A stretch of 64,000 nt of DNA from Halopiger aswanensis (GCF_003610195.1 NZ_RAPO01000001.1:1364001-1428000), one strand, 5' to 3'; shown: positions 1-12,300, numbered from the stretch's first letter. Program-made: numbers and translations. Notes: generated by a model not told the origin, from the sequence alone.

Positions 1-491
1 GCCTCACCCTTCGTACGGATCATCGCCGCGCCCTCGTCGATGCGCCGGAGGGCTTCGCCGAGGTTCCGCGCGCCGCAGACGAAGGGTGCGGTGAACTCGC
101 GCTTGTCGATGTGGTAGGCGTCGTCGGCCGGCGTGAGCACCTCGGACTCGTCGATCATGTCCACGCCGACGGCCTCCAAGATTTGGGCTTCCTTCGTGTG
201 CCCGATTCGGGACTTGCCCATTACGGGGATCGAGACCTCCTGGACGATCTCCTCGACGTCCGCGGGGTCGGCCATCCGGGCGACGCCGCCGCGCTTGCGG
301 ATGTCGGCGGGGACGGCCTCCAACGCCATGACGGCGACCGCACCGGCGTCCTCGGCGATGCGAGCCTGTTCTTTATTGACGACGTCCATGATGACGCCGC
401 CCTTCTGCATCCGAGCGAAGCCGCGCTTGACGAGATCGGTCCCCCGGCGCAGTTCCTCGAGGTCGGCATCAGCGTCGGTCGTATCTGCCAT
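1..491 (-). CDS. pdxS: Pyridoxal 5'-phosphate synthase lyase subunit PdxS (3' end outside window)
   Basis: Glutaminase-coupled PLP synthase subunit, which makes pyridoxal phosphate from ribose 5-phosphate, glyceraldehyde 3-phosphate and ammonia supplied by PdxT. The visible 163 residues cover the first two thirds of the TIM barrel. Family blocks seen are [37 protein letters not shown] (Lys93, equivalent to the Schiff-base lysine), [10 protein letters not shown], and RTKGE at the cut edge. The ATG at 491 gives [20 protein letters not shown], a typical haloarchaeal N-terminus. The gene runs off the left edge, so PdxT cannot be judged. Identification is secure from the family blocks. Confidence 0.97.
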   Translation of the reverse strand, partial: MADTTDADADLEELRRGTDLVKRGFARMQKGGVIMDVVNKEQARIAEDAGAVAVMALEAVPADIRKRGGVARMADPADVEEIVQEVSIPVMGKSRIGHTKEAQILEAVGVDMIDESEVLTPADDAYHIDKREFTAPFVCGARNLGEALRRIDEGAAMIRTKGE

Positions 492-587
492 AGTGCGGCG
501 TTAGGATCGATCGCACTTACGCGTGTCCTTTACGGCGACGCCGGCTGGTGCGTTCGGATGCGCCGACGCCGCGTTCGGACTCGAGGC

Positions 588-1397
588 TCACTCGACGGCG
601 TCGCCGGCTTCTAACCGTGCTCGAACGTCCGCGCCGTACAGTCGGGCGATCGGGCGTCGCCAGAGCCCCAGCTCGGACGCCAGTTCGGACGCGACACACA
701 GGTTCGCGCCGACGGGCGACCCGATCGCGATCTCACCGCGGATTCGAGCCTGCGCGCGGTGGAGAGCTCCGTCCGTGATGCTGTAGCTCCGAAGCGTCAG
801 ATCTCGTCGTCGGCCGCCGATCAGCGGGCGTAGAACCTCGAGTCGTACCGCGAGGTCGTCGCCGTCTCCGGCATCGTCACCGCGGCTGCCGTCCCGCCGG
901 CTAACGGCGATCCGCATCCCCCGCGGCGTGTCGGCGACCGTGAGGGCGACCCGCTCCTTCGGATACCCCCAGATCTCGCGGCCGAGCGCGACCGACGCGT
1001 CGGTCGTGACGGGAAGCCAGTGGACGTAGCCGCCGAGTTCGCCGTCGAGGGCCTGCGCGAGCGGGACGGACGTGCGGGCGCCGCGGACCGCCGGGACGAT
1101 GACGGCGAACTCGTCGTAGGGCTCGAGACCGGCGCCGTCGCCGGCTTCGTCCCCGCGGCCGACCCGTCGGTACCGGATGCCGACGAGCGCGACGCAGCCG
1201 ATCCCCGGTGCGATCGCCAGCGGCTCGAGTGCCGACGGGAGCGCCGCCTCGAGCCGTCGTCGACGAGCGGGGACGACGACCCCGCCCATCGCGAACGAAA
1301 GCTCGAGGGGCAGCGAGACGGTGTGGCCGGTCGAGAGGCGCACGCGCGATCGATCGCCGTCGGAGCGCGACGTGGTGTGGGGAGGGTCGGCTGACAT
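588..1397 (-). CDS. Acetoacetate decarboxylase-family protein
   Basis: 269 residues. The middle contains EPYDEFAVIVP and GREIWGYPKERVALTV, which match the two conserved blocks of the acetoacetate decarboxylase (ADC) fold; the lysine of GYPK is where the family places its catalytic lysine. The N-terminal half includes STGHTVSLPLELSF. The frame stays open another 82 codons upstream, but the ATG at 1397 (MSADPPHTTS) is preferred because the upstream part is low-complexity Arg/Ser typical of out-of-gene reading. Many haloarchaeal members of this family have no proven substrate, so decarboxylase activity is inference. It runs toward pdxS with about 100 bases between them. Confidence 0.75.
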   Translation of the reverse strand: MSADPPHTTSRSDGDRSRVRLSTGHTVSLPLELSFAMGGVVVPARRRRLEAALPSALEPLAIAPGIGCVALVGIRYRRVGRGDEAGDGAGLEPYDEFAVIVPAVRGARTSVPLAQALDGELGGYVHWLPVTTDASVALGREIWGYPKERVALTVADTPRGMRIAVSRRDGSRGDDAGDGDDLAVRLEVLRPLIGGRRRDLTLRSYSITDGALHRAQARIRGEIAIGSPVGANLCVASELASELGLWRRPIARLYGADVRARLEAGDAVE

Positions 1398-1527
1398 GGG
1401 TGTGAGTACGGAGACGGGCGAACCGACGACGCCCAGCCCGTTAGTTCGACGGGAAACCGAGTACCGGATTCGGACGCCGATACCGCTACCGTTTTGCTCC
1501 CCCCGTTCGTCGCGCCTGACGAACACG

Positions 1528-2238
1528 ATGAGCACGTCGACCGGGCTGCCGGACCGCGATCCGCTGCCGACGTACCTCGCACCCGTGCCGAAGACGCTCG
1601 AAGATCTAGGGCTTCGATTCGCGTGGCTGGTCGTCGCGATCAACCTCGCGGGGACGGCCTTCGGCTTCTGGTACTACTCGGGCCAGTTCGCGCACACGCC
1701 GACCGCGATGTGGCCGTGGGTGCCCGACAGCCCGATGGCAACGTTGCTGATCGCGCTGGCGATCGGCTGCTGGAAACTGGGGCGCGAGCAGCCGTGGCTC
1801 ACGGCGCTGGCGTTCTTCGGAAACATCATCCTCGGGCTGTGGACGCCGTACACGCTGCTGGCGTTCGCCGACGCCTACAGCTACCTCCACCCGCTGATGT
1901 ACCAGTTCCTCTTCTGGAGCCACCTCGCGATGGTCGTCCAGGCGCTGGTGCTCCACCGCATCTCGGACTTCCCGGTGTGGAGCGTCGCCGTCGCGCTCGT
2001 CTGGTACGGAAGTAACCTCGTCGTCGACTACTTCGTGCCGATCGTCGGCGAGCCCCACCACACGTTCATCCCCGTCGCGCGCGAGACGCCGATGTTCCTC
2101 GGCGCGGACGCACTCGGCGTCATCGCCGCCGGTGAAGTGACGTTCACGCTGCTCGCACTCTTTCTCGCGCTCGCCATCCGCGCCGAGAAGCTCGCACTTC
2201 GGGTCGACGGCGGACCGGCGACAACCGGCGGCTCGTAA
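1528..2238 (+). CDS. DUF1405-like multi-spanning membrane protein
   Basis: 236 residues with about six hydrophobic helices. One begins FAWLVVAINLAGTAFGFWYY; others lie around residues 65-85, 95-115, 125-145, 150-170 and 195-220. The pattern of short acidic loops, PMATLLIALAIGCWKL, and HPLMYQFLFWSHLAMV resembles the DUF1405 family of archaeal and Bacillus membrane proteins, whose function is unknown. The ATG at 1528 starts just ahead of a short polar leader; the longer upstream frame is antisense to the neighbouring decarboxylase-like gene. It is divergent from that gene with 130 bases between them. Confidence 0.7.
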   Translation: MSTSTGLPDRDPLPTYLAPVPKTLEDLGLRFAWLVVAINLAGTAFGFWYYSGQFAHTPTAMWPWVPDSPMATLLIALAIGCWKLGREQPWLTALAFFGNIILGLWTPYTLLAFADAYSYLHPLMYQFLFWSHLAMVVQALVLHRISDFPVWSVAVALVWYGSNLVVDYFVPIVGEPHHTFIPVARETPMFLGADALGVIAAGEVTFTLLALFLALAIRAEKLALRVDGGPATTGGS

Positions 2239-2328
2239 GCCGGCCAAAACCAGCCGGGAGCAACGTCAGAAAAGCCGTAATGAGGTATACGACAGCATCT
2301 GACGGAGTGTCAGCCCGAGCGCCACACG

Positions 2329-2335
2329 TTTATTG
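2329..2335 (+). promoter_or_regulatory. TATA-like box of the histidine kinase gene
   Basis: TTTATTG lies 22-28 bases ahead of the ATG at 2357. That is the spacing expected when an archaeal transcript begins at or very near the start codon, so leaderless translation is likely. Confidence 0.4.
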
Positions 2336-2356
2336 ATCTGTCGCTAGAGTGGTCCT

Positions 2357-4525
2357 ATGGGAGTTCCCGGTCCCGCTCCGGACGTCACGCTCGAGGACGT
2401 CCGGAACGTCGTCGCCGAGTCCGAGCAGCCCGGCGCGCCGATCACGGCCGGGGAAGTCGCCGACCGACTGACGTGTAGCACTCGTGCGGCCCGGGCCACG
2501 CTGCGCGAACTGACCGAGAGCGGCGAGTTTCGAACGAAGCAGATCGACGGGACCCGCGTCTGGTGGCGGCCGGCGGAACGGTCGACTGACGACCCGAACG
2601 AGCGGAACGAGCGAAACGAGCGAGCAGACCGAGACGTATCTCCGGGACTCGAGGAGTCCGACCGGCAACGCGAGGACGACCGGCCGCTCGCCGAACGCAT
2701 CCTCGAGACCGTGCCGGTCGGGATCGGCGTCGTCGCGGCCGACGGGACGATCGTGCAAGGGAACGAACGACTGTTCGAGCGGCTCCCGTGTCCGGACGGC
2801 AGCTGCGAACCCGACGACGTCGACGGCTGGACGCTCTACGACGCCGACGGCGAACCGATCTCGAGCGACGACCGACCGTGGGAACGGGTCTTCGACACCG
2901 GCGAGCCCGTCGCCGACTACGAGTGTCAGGTCGAACGCGCGGACGGCGAGCGGCGCTGGCGGTCGATCACCGCTACGCCGATCGCGGGCGAAGGCGGGGA
3001 CGACCTCGTCGTGCTTTCGATCGACGACATCACCGACCGGAAAGAACGCGAACGGCAACTCCGTCGGGAACACGACCAGACCGAGAAGCTCCTCGAGACG
3101 GCGCCGATCGCGATCGCCGTCCAGACCGCCGACCGGGAGACGATCCGCGCGAACCAACGCGCCCAGGAGGCCTTTGGCCTCTCCGAGGAAGAGTTCCGCG
3201 ACAACCCCGTCGATACCGGCGACTGGAAGATCTACGACGAGGACGGAACCCTCCTCGACTCGAGCGAGACGACCTCCGCACGCGCGATGAAGACCGGCGA
3301 ACCGGTCCTGGACGAGGAGCTGGTCTTCGAACCGCCCGACGGCGACCGCCTGCACTTCCGCGTGAATACGGCGCCGGTCTACGGCCCCGACGGCGACCTC
3401 GAGCGGATCGTCACCGCGGCGAAGGATATTACCGAACTCAAGGCCCGGGAACGCCAACTCGAGCAGCGGAAGGCGGAACTCGAGACGGAGTTGAGCGAGA
3501 TCCTCGGGCGCATCTCGGACGCGTTCTACGCGCTCGACGAGGAGTGGCGGTACACCCACTTAAACGAGCAGGCGGTCGCAATTTTAGACCGCTCGCGGGA
3601 GGACCTGCTCGGCCGGCCCGTCTGGGAGACGATTCCCGACGCGGTGGAGCCGTTCTTCCGAGAGCAGTATCAGACGGCGATGGAAACCCAAGAGCCGGTT
3701 AGCTTCGAAATCGAAGCCGCGACGTTCGACGCCTGGCTGGAGTTTGCCGTCTACCCCTCCGAGTCGGGCCTGTCGGTCTACTTTCGGGATATCAGCGAAC
3801 GCAAGGCCTACGAGCAGCAACTCGAGGCCTCGAACGAGCGCTTAGAGCAGTTCGCCTACGCAGCCTCCCACGACTTACAGGAGCCCCTGCGGATGGTCAC
3901 GAGCTACCTGCAACTCCTCGAGCGCCGCTATGCGGACGACCTCGACGACGACGCCGAGGAGTTCATCGACTTCGCCGTCGACGGCGCCGAGCGCATGCGC
4001 GAGATGATCGACGGCCTCCTCGAGTACTCGCGGGTCGAAACGCAGGGCGATCCGCTCGAGCCGGTCGATCTGAACGACCTGCTGGCGGACGTCCGCGAGG
4101 ACCTCCGGGTCCGGATCGAGGAGAGCGACGCCGACATCGAAGCCGAGGACCTCCCGCGCGTCGACGGCGACGCCAGCCAGTTACGGCAGGTGTTCCAGAA
4201 CCTGCTCACCAACGCGATCCAGTACAGCGGCGACGACCCGCCGCGGGTACGGGTCAGCGCCGAGCGAGCGGGAGACAGGTGGGAAGTCTCGGTCCGCGAC
4301 GAGGGGGTCGGGATCGATCCCGACGATCAGGACCGCATCTTCGAGGTCTTCCAGCGACTTCACAGCCGCGAGGACCATCCCGGGACCGGTATCGGCCTCT
4401 CGCTCTGTCGGCGCATCGTCGAACGCCACGGCGGCGAGATTCGGGTCGACTCCGAACCCGACGAGGGAACGACGTTCTCGTTCACGCTCCCGGCGGTCGG
4501 GACGGGTGCCGCCGGCGACGACTGA
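2357..4525 (+). CDS. Multi-PAS sensor histidine kinase with N-terminal winged helix
   Basis: 722 residues, no transmembrane segment. Residues 1-72 look like a winged helix (TAGEVADRLTCSTRAARATL, then a basic wing ending TRVWWRP). Three PAS domains follow at about 115-235, 244-367 and 380-490, the first two each ending in the DITxxKxRERQL-type linker. The HisKA region holds the phospho-acceptor His near residue 505 in AASHDLQEPLRM. The HATPase has the N box NLLTNAIQY (about 614), G1 DEGVGI (about 647) and G2 GTGIGLSL (about 676). It is a cytoplasmic sensor kinase of the haloarchaeal PAS type. The DNA-binding-like N-terminus is unusual for a kinase. No response regulator lies nearby. Confidence 0.93.
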   Translation: MGVPGPAPDVTLEDVRNVVAESEQPGAPITAGEVADRLTCSTRAARATLRELTESGEFRTKQIDGTRVWWRPAERSTDDPNERNERNERADRDVSPGLEESDRQREDDRPLAERILETVPVGIGVVAADGTIVQGNERLFERLPCPDGSCEPDDVDGWTLYDADGEPISSDDRPWERVFDTGEPVADYECQVERADGERRWRSITATPIAGEGGDDLVVLSIDDITDRKERERQLRREHDQTEKLLETAPIAIAVQTADRETIRANQRAQEAFGLSEEEFRDNPVDTGDWKIYDEDGTLLDSSETTSARAMKTGEPVLDEELVFEPPDGDRLHFRVNTAPVYGPDGDLERIVTAAKDITELKARERQLEQRKAELETELSEILGRISDAFYALDEEWRYTHLNEQAVAILDRSREDLLGRPVWETIPDAVEPFFREQYQTAMETQEPVSFEIEAATFDAWLEFAVYPSESGLSVYFRDISERKAYEQQLEASNERLEQFAYAASHDLQEPLRMVTSYLQLLERRYADDLDDDAEEFIDFAVDGAERMREMIDGLLEYSRVETQGDPLEPVDLNDLLADVREDLRVRIEESDADIEAEDLPRVDGDASQLRQVFQNLLTNAIQYSGDDPPRVRVSAERAGDRWEVSVRDEGVGIDPDDQDRIFEVFQRLHSREDHPGTGIGLSLCRRIVERHGGEIRVDSEPDEGTTFSFTLPAVGTGAAGDD

Positions 4526-4660
4526 GACGACTGCTGCGGAGCCAGCTATGCTCACAACTGCGCAGTAGAGCCAGCGGCGATATCGGAGCCGCCAGTCTCG
4601 TAGCTACCATAGTGGGGTTTCGATGACTCGAGCTTCCGAATCGGAAGCGGCGTACCGCTC

Positions 4661-5314
4661 CTATCCGGGACCGAAGGCCGCGATATCGGCGCCTACCGTC
4701 GCCAGCGCGTCCGCGGGATTCGGGTCGCTGTCGGTCAAATGCGTGTACCGGTGGTCCGGAACGCTCGAGAGCGCCGCCGCAACGGCCTCGCTGTACGTGT
4801 CGACGCCCGACTCGGTCGGCTCCTCGCCACCCCAGACGTCCCGGATGACCGTCATCGAGTCGATACGCACCTCGAGCGTTCGCGGCTCGTAGCGAGTCAA
4901 CAGCTCGGCGAGTCCGAGCTGGAGGGCGACGTACTCGGCGGTGTTGTTCCCCGTTCGGGAGCCGACGGGTCGACCGAGGCGGGCGAGTTCGTCCCCCGCA
5001 GCGTCCACGATGACGGCGCCGGCACCCGCGGGACCGGGGTTACCGCGCGAACTGCCGTCGACGTAGAGGACGAAGCTGTCGCCCGTCGGCTCGGGGACGG
5101 ACGGGCGGGCGAGCCCCGAGTCCAGCAGGCGCTCGAGCGCGCGGCGCAACTCGGCCGAGTCGGTCGCGGGATCGAACAGGCCGCCGTAGCCGGGGACCGC
5201 GTCGTCGATGGCGTCGGTGGCGGCCGCCACCTCGTAGCCGACGCCCGCGAGTACCTCGTCGACGAGCGCGGCGAGCGGCGAGAGGTGTTCGGACGGGAGT
5301 CGGTCGTCGGTCAC
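4661..5314 (-). CDS. rnhA: Ribonuclease HI
   Basis: 217 residues. The C-terminal 150 form an RNase H fold with the four acidic catalytic positions visible: VLYVDGSSRGNPG (Asp), NNTAEYVALQLGL (Glu), RIDSM (Asp) and NPADALA (Asp). It hydrolyses RNA in RNA/DNA hybrids. About 70 N-terminal residues ahead of the fold are helical and acidic, as in other haloarchaeal RNase HI proteins. The frame is open for 61 more codons upstream, but the GTG at 5314 (TDDRLPSEHLSPL) is chosen because the extension is Arg/Pro-rich and unlike a haloarchaeal protein. Confidence 0.9.
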   Translation of the reverse strand: MTDDRLPSEHLSPLAALVDEVLAGVGYEVAAATDAIDDAVPGYGGLFDPATDSAELRRALERLLDSGLARPSVPEPTGDSFVLYVDGSSRGNPGPAGAGAVIVDAAGDELARLGRPVGSRTGNNTAEYVALQLGLAELLTRYEPRTLEVRIDSMTVIRDVWGGEEPTESGVDTYSEAVAAALSSVPDHRYTHLTDSDPNPADALATVGADIAAFGPG

Positions 5315-5623
5315 GCTACCGCCCCCGTGGGACCTCGGTTTCGGGCTCGCACACCCTCTCTTTCGGGCGATCTCGTTCGCTGGTCGCACCGCTGCATAGT
5401 GGTCCTCGGTGCTCGAGCGGGAAATCGCTTCAGGTGGCGCCGGTGGCAGGCCGTGTCGAACCGGTCGTCGCCTCGTGACCGTAGGTAACTGACACAAACG
5501 GCTGCCGCATCCGGAGAGAATCAGCGTGGGAAAGCAGGTTCCGACGTCTCCCCCGGTGAAACGGGAGAACGACCGGTCCTTTGCAGGCCGTGGCGATTCC
5601 CGTCTCTAGACTCAACACCGACC
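5315..5623. other. Intergenic stretch with no recognised feature
   Basis: 309 bases between the divergent starts of RNase HI and the small membrane protein. Both promoters must lie here. I see no clear tRNA, repeat or conserved small gene. Confidence 0.4.
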
Positions 5624-5794
5624 ATGGCCGGATTACTCCAACGAACGGCACGGGCGATCGACGATATGTGGCGCTCGATCTGGCACGAGTCGAGTCGCGC
5701 CGAGAAAATCGTGATCGCCGTTTTGCTTCTCGTCACCGGTCTGGCCATCCCGGTCCTCCCGATCGTCTGGATCGCCCGACTTATCGCCAACTGA
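5624..5794 (+). CDS. Small single-span membrane protein (56 aa)
   Basis: Starts MAGLLQRTARAIDDMWRSIW. A basic/amphipathic N-terminus of about 28 residues precedes one strongly hydrophobic helix (EKIVIAVLLLVTGLAIPVLP, then IVWIARLIAN). Codon use is that of the surrounding genes (third positions mostly G/C). The ATG is preceded by ACCGACC without an obvious Shine-Dalgarno. I do not recognise the family. It sits alone between RNase HI and ValS, and could be a small membrane-associated regulator or subunit. That it is a gene is inferred from the coherent hydrophobic segment and codon use. Confidence 0.6.
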   Translation: MAGLLQRTARAIDDMWRSIWHESSRAEKIVIAVLLLVTGLAIPVLPIVWIARLIAN

Positions 5795-5868
5795 TCGACG
5801 AGTCAGCAGACGAGAGACACGCTCTGTTACTGCAAAGGAGCGCGAAACGAACGAAAATGTGAGTGTTT

Positions 5869-5923
5869 AGTCCTCGAGTCGGCTCTCGAGTCCGTTCAGT
5901 CCTCGAGTCGCATCCCGATCGGA

Positions 5924-5936
<13 letters not shown>
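5869..5936. repeat. Triplicated 13-mer at the 3' end of valS
   Basis: AGTCCTCGAGTCG occurs at 5869-5881 and 5898-5910. A third partial copy, AGTCCTCGAGG at 5926-5936, covers the last codons of valS. It looks like local duplication of the gene's end. Confidence 0.5.
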
Positions 5937-8611
<2,675 letters not shown>

Positions 8612-8866
8612 GCTCTCACCGCCCGTGCCGGGCGTCGATTCGTCGTCCGATGAAACGTAGCGTCGTCCATTGGTGATACCAGTCGTTGCTCGGTGAATGC
8701 TGGTCGCCGACAATACATCCGTCGAAACGGGGTGGGTATGCGGGGCTACGGGGCCCCTACGAAAACCGCGCCGCGCGGGCCGTCGAACGGATCGGCCGAA
8801 ACCGCGACTGCAGCGGGCATACGTACATCTTGCCCGGGGACCGGTGTTAGGTGTTTCGTCGTCCGG

Positions 8867-9529
8867 TCACCCGCCGGCGGCCCCGTCGCCCGCCTCGAGA
8901 TCGATAATCGCCCGCGAGTCGGTGACGAATCGGAGGTCGCCGTCCAGGTACGACGCCAGCCGCTCGAGGAATCCGTCGCTGCCGCCGGCATCGGCAGCGG
9001 TGGCGAGCGCGATCCGATCGTGGTCCGTCGGGTCGTACTCGCCCTCCATGACCAGGGTGAACAGTTCGCGAGGGGTGACCGGCTCGCCGGCCTCGAGGCG
9101 CGCGACGACGTCCGAGAGCGAGGATTCGACGGTCGTCTCGACGTCGAACGTTACGTCGACCGAGACGGCCTCGTCGTCGGTCGCCGCGAGATACTCCTCG
9201 CAGCTCCTGACGGCCGGCTCGAGGACGGCCGCGAAGTCGACCCCGCGCTCCTCGAGGCCGAGGTAGGCGAAGGCGAGCATCGACCGGAGTCCGGCCCGCA
9301 GTTCCTCGTCCTCGCCGGTCGCGACACCCTCGAATACCTGCCGACGGTCCTTCTCGGGCAGCGTGTGCAAGAAGAGGTCGAAGTCCAGCACGCCGGCTCG
9401 GATCCGGTTGCGGATCCGGGCCTCCGCGTTCCGTTTCGACTGGTCGTGGCTCATCTCGCGTTCGCCGAGGAGGTAGGCGCGATCCGCGGGCGAGAGGACG
9501 CCGCGGTCGCGGTCGATATCCGTGTTCAT
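8867..9529 (-). CDS. Conserved haloarchaeal protein of unknown function
   Basis: 220 residues, soluble and acidic. The N-terminal third (SPADRAYLLGEREMSHDQSK, then RNAEARIRNRIRAGVLDFDL) is the type of block found in a widespread haloarchaeal uncharacterised family. The rest is helical with no catalytic motif that I recognise. ATAAT lies about 15-20 bases ahead of the ATG at 9529. It diverges from the RND exporter, so the two share a 70-bp promoter region. No function is claimed. Confidence 0.75.
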   Translation of the reverse strand: MNTDIDRDRGVLSPADRAYLLGEREMSHDQSKRNAEARIRNRIRAGVLDFDLFLHTLPEKDRRQVFEGVATGEDEELRAGLRSMLAFAYLGLEERGVDFAAVLEPAVRSCEEYLAATDDEAVSVDVTFDVETTVESSLSDVVARLEAGEPVTPRELFTLVMEGEYDPTDHDRIALATAADAGGSDGFLERLASYLDGDLRFVTDSRAIIDLEAGDGAAGG

Positions 9530-9601
9530 AATCCGAAATCGATTATACGACAGCGGTTTCCATCCGAACCGTTATGAGCGGTCCGGTTGCACCCGCTGAC
9601 A

Positions 9602-12280
9602 GTGACCGAACGCGATCCCGACCGCGAGCGACGACCGAGCGGCGCTCTCGCCGACCGATACGCAGCGACCGTCGTCTCGCACGGGCGGCTGGTCGTCGTC
9701 CTCGTCCTGTTGCTCACCGCGGTCGTCGCGGCGGGTGCGGCGATCGGCGAGTCCGAGGACGGCGAAATCGGCCAGTTCGAAACCGACTCGCCGGAGCAGG
9801 CGGCCCTCGAGGAGATCGAGGCGACCTACGGGACCGACGACGCGGTCGTCGCCCAACTGGTCGTCCGCGACGAGGGCGGGGACGTGCTCACGCGGGAGTC
9901 GCTGCTCGAGGGGCTGCGGCTCCAGCGGGAGTTCCGCGATGATCCCGAGTCGAACGCCACGCTGGACGAGCGGGGGTTCGTCGGCCTCGAGAACGTCGTC
10001 GGGACCGCCGCCGTCTTCGAGGACCGCGCGGCCGGGGCGGACGGCCCGCCGGAGCGGAGCGAGCCGACCCTCGAGGAACAGATCGCGGCGCTCGAGTCGC
10101 GCTCGGACGACGAGGTCGAGGAGCTACTCGCGGACGTTCTCGACCCAGATGCTGACGGGGACGGCGCCACCGCAGGACCGGACGGCGAGCGTGACCCCTA
10201 CGAGTTCCTCCCGGCCGATTACGAACCGGGCGACACGTCGGCCGACGCGCGGATTACCTTCCTTTTTCAGGTCGACGACGGCGGCCCCGAGGAGGACCCG
10301 CAGGCCGCCTACGACGCGCAGGTAGAACTCGCCGATCGGGTCGACGAGCGCTTCGACGACGCGTTCGTCTTCGGTCAGGGGATCACCGACGCGGCGTCCT
10401 CGAGCGCCGTCGGCGACAGTTTCGCGATCATCACGCCCGTCGCGCTCGTGCTCGTGCTCGGCGTTCTCGCGTTCACCTACCGGGATATCGTCGATATCGT
10501 GATCGCGCTCGTCGGGATCGGCGTCGTCATGGCGTGGCTCGCCGGCGTGCAGGGCTGGCTCGAGATCCCCTCGAGCCAGTTGTTGATCGCCGTCCCCTTC
10601 CTGCTGATCGGATTGAGCATCGACTACGCGCTCCACGTGGTCATGCGGTACCGGGAGGCCAGAGCCGGCGACCTCGAGCGGAGCGCGACGACGGAGCGAA
10701 CGGTAACTGCGGGCGCGAACGGCGGTTCGGGGCCGATCAGCCCGCGTACCGGGATGACGCTCGGGCTCGCGGGCGTCATCCTCGCGCTGTTCGCCGCCAC
10801 GGTCTCGACGGCCGTCGGGTTCCTCTCGAACGTCGTCAGTCCGTTGGGCGCGGTGCGGGACTTCGCCGTCCTCAGCGGCGCGGGCATCCTCGCGACGTTC
10901 GTCGCGTTCGCCGTCCTGGTGCCGGCGCTCAAAGCCGAGGTCGACGACGTGCTCGAGACGCGGTTCGGCCGCGATCGAGCGAAGCGGCCGTTCGGGGCGG
11001 GATCGGGCGGGGCCAACCGCGTCCTCTCGCGAGCGGTCGCGATCCCCCGACGAGCTCCGCTGGCGGTCGTCCTCGTCGCGCTCGTCCTCGCCGCCGGGGG
11101 CGCCTACGGCGCGACGGGGATCGACACTGAGTTCAATCAGGCCGATTTCCTCCCCGAGGACGCGCCCGAGTGGGCCAAGTCCCTGCCCGGCCCGCTGGCG
11201 CCCGACACGTACACGATCAGCGACGACGCGGCGTACCTCGGGGACAACTTCGCCGAGCGCGGGGAGGGCAGTCGAGCGCAGATTCTGATACGCGGGGACG
11301 TCACGGATCCCGCAGCACTCGCCGCGATGGACGAGGCCGGGGGCGCAGTCGATTCGGACGGGACGATCGTCATCCGCCCGGACGGCGCAGCCGCGATCGA
11401 GGGCCCGCCGTCAGTCGTCCGCGAGCTCGCGAGCGAGAACGCGTCCGTCGCGGCCGCGGTCGACGAACGCGATACGACCGGCGACGGGCTCCCGAACGAG
11501 GACGTCGCCGGCATCTACAACCTGCTGTTCGACGTCGACCCCGATCGGGCGGATGACGTCCTCTACCCGGTCGATTCGGGCGACGGATCGGGCGGGACTC
11601 GATACGAGTCCGCACGGCTCCTCGTGAGCGTGCAGGGCGACGCGGCCGCCCAGTCGGTCGCCGACGACACCCGCGCGGTAGCGACCGAGGTCGAACGCGC
11701 CGCGGACGGGGGCTCGATCACGGCCATCGCGACCGGCGGCCCGGTGACGACGGCGGTGGTACAGGACGCGCTCCTCGAGACGCTCGTCGAGGCCTTCGCG
11801 ATCACGCTGGTCGTCATCCTCGTCTTCCTGACGGGGCTGTACTGGGTCCGCCACCGCTCGTTCTCGCTGGGCGCGGTCACGCTCGCGCCGGTCGTCGCCG
11901 CGCTCGCGTGGCTGCTCGGGACGATGGCGCTGCTCGACCTGCCGTTCAACAGCGAGACGGCCGTCATCACGAGCCTCGCGATCGGACTCGGCGTCGACTA
12001 CAGCATCCACGTCGGCGAGCGGTTCGTCGCGGAGCGAAACGAGCGAGAATCGCTCGAGGACGCGCTGGCCGCGACGGTCACCGGGACCGGCGGCGCGCTG
12101 TTGGGAAGCGCCGCGACGACGGCCGCCGGATTCGGCGTCCTCAGTCTGGCGCTTGCACCCCCGCTGCAGCGGTTCGGACTGGTCACGGGACTGAGCATCG
12201 TCTTCGCGTTCGTCGCCTGCCTCACCGTGCTGCCGTGCCTGCTCGTTCTCCGGGAACGGGTCCTCGAGCGGGTCGGCTGA
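9602..12280 (+). CDS. RND/MMPL-superfamily exporter
   Basis: About 892 residues from the GTG at 9602 (an in-frame TTG at 9587 is the alternative). Two repeated halves are visible: a first helix (RLVVVLVLLLTAVVAAGAAI), a long extracytoplasmic domain, then a five- to six-helix block including QLLIAVPFLLIGLSIDYALH; the second half repeats this with SLAIGLGVDYSIHVGERF. The GLSIDYALH and GLGVDYSIH motifs, with their membrane Asp, are the proton-relay signature of MMPL/RND proteins. It probably exports lipids or hydrophobic compounds by proton antiport; the substrate is unknown. It converges on the CARF-HTH gene with only 20 bases between the stops. Confidence 0.9.
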   Translation: MTERDPDRERRPSGALADRYAATVVSHGRLVVVLVLLLTAVVAAGAAIGESEDGEIGQFETDSPEQAALEEIEATYGTDDAVVAQLVVRDEGGDVLTRESLLEGLRLQREFRDDPESNATLDERGFVGLENVVGTAAVFEDRAAGADGPPERSEPTLEEQIAALESRSDDEVEELLADVLDPDADGDGATAGPDGERDPYEFLPADYEPGDTSADARITFLFQVDDGGPEEDPQAAYDAQVELADRVDERFDDAFVFGQGITDAASSSAVGDSFAIITPVALVLVLGVLAFTYRDIVDIVIALVGIGVVMAWLAGVQGWLEIPSSQLLIAVPFLLIGLSIDYALHVVMRYREARAGDLERSATTERTVTAGANGGSGPISPRTGMTLGLAGVILALFAATVSTAVGFLSNVVSPLGAVRDFAVLSGAGILATFVAFAVLVPALKAEVDDVLETRFGRDRAKRPFGAGSGGANRVLSRAVAIPRRAPLAVVLVALVLAAGGAYGATGIDTEFNQADFLPEDAPEWAKSLPGPLAPDTYTISDDAAYLGDNFAERGEGSRAQILIRGDVTDPAALAAMDEAGGAVDSDGTIVIRPDGAAAIEGPPSVVRELASENASVAAAVDERDTTGDGLPNEDVAGIYNLLFDVDPDRADDVLYPVDSGDGSGGTRYESARLLVSVQGDAAAQSVADDTRAVATEVERAADGGSITAIATGGPVTTAVVQDALLETLVEAFAITLVVILVFLTGLYWVRHRSFSLGAVTLAPVVAALAWLLGTMALLDLPFNSETAVITSLAIGLGVDYSIHVGERFVAERNERESLEDALAATVTGTGGALLGSAATTAAGFGVLSLALAPPLQRFGLVTGLSIVFAFVACLTVLPCLLVLRERVLERVG

Positions 12281-12300
12281 TCCTCGCCGGCCTCGCCGGC

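Noticed and set aside
2330-3559. 409-codon open frame antisense to the PAS kinase
   Set aside because: The sense frame carries ordered PAS and kinase motifs; the antisense is shadow.
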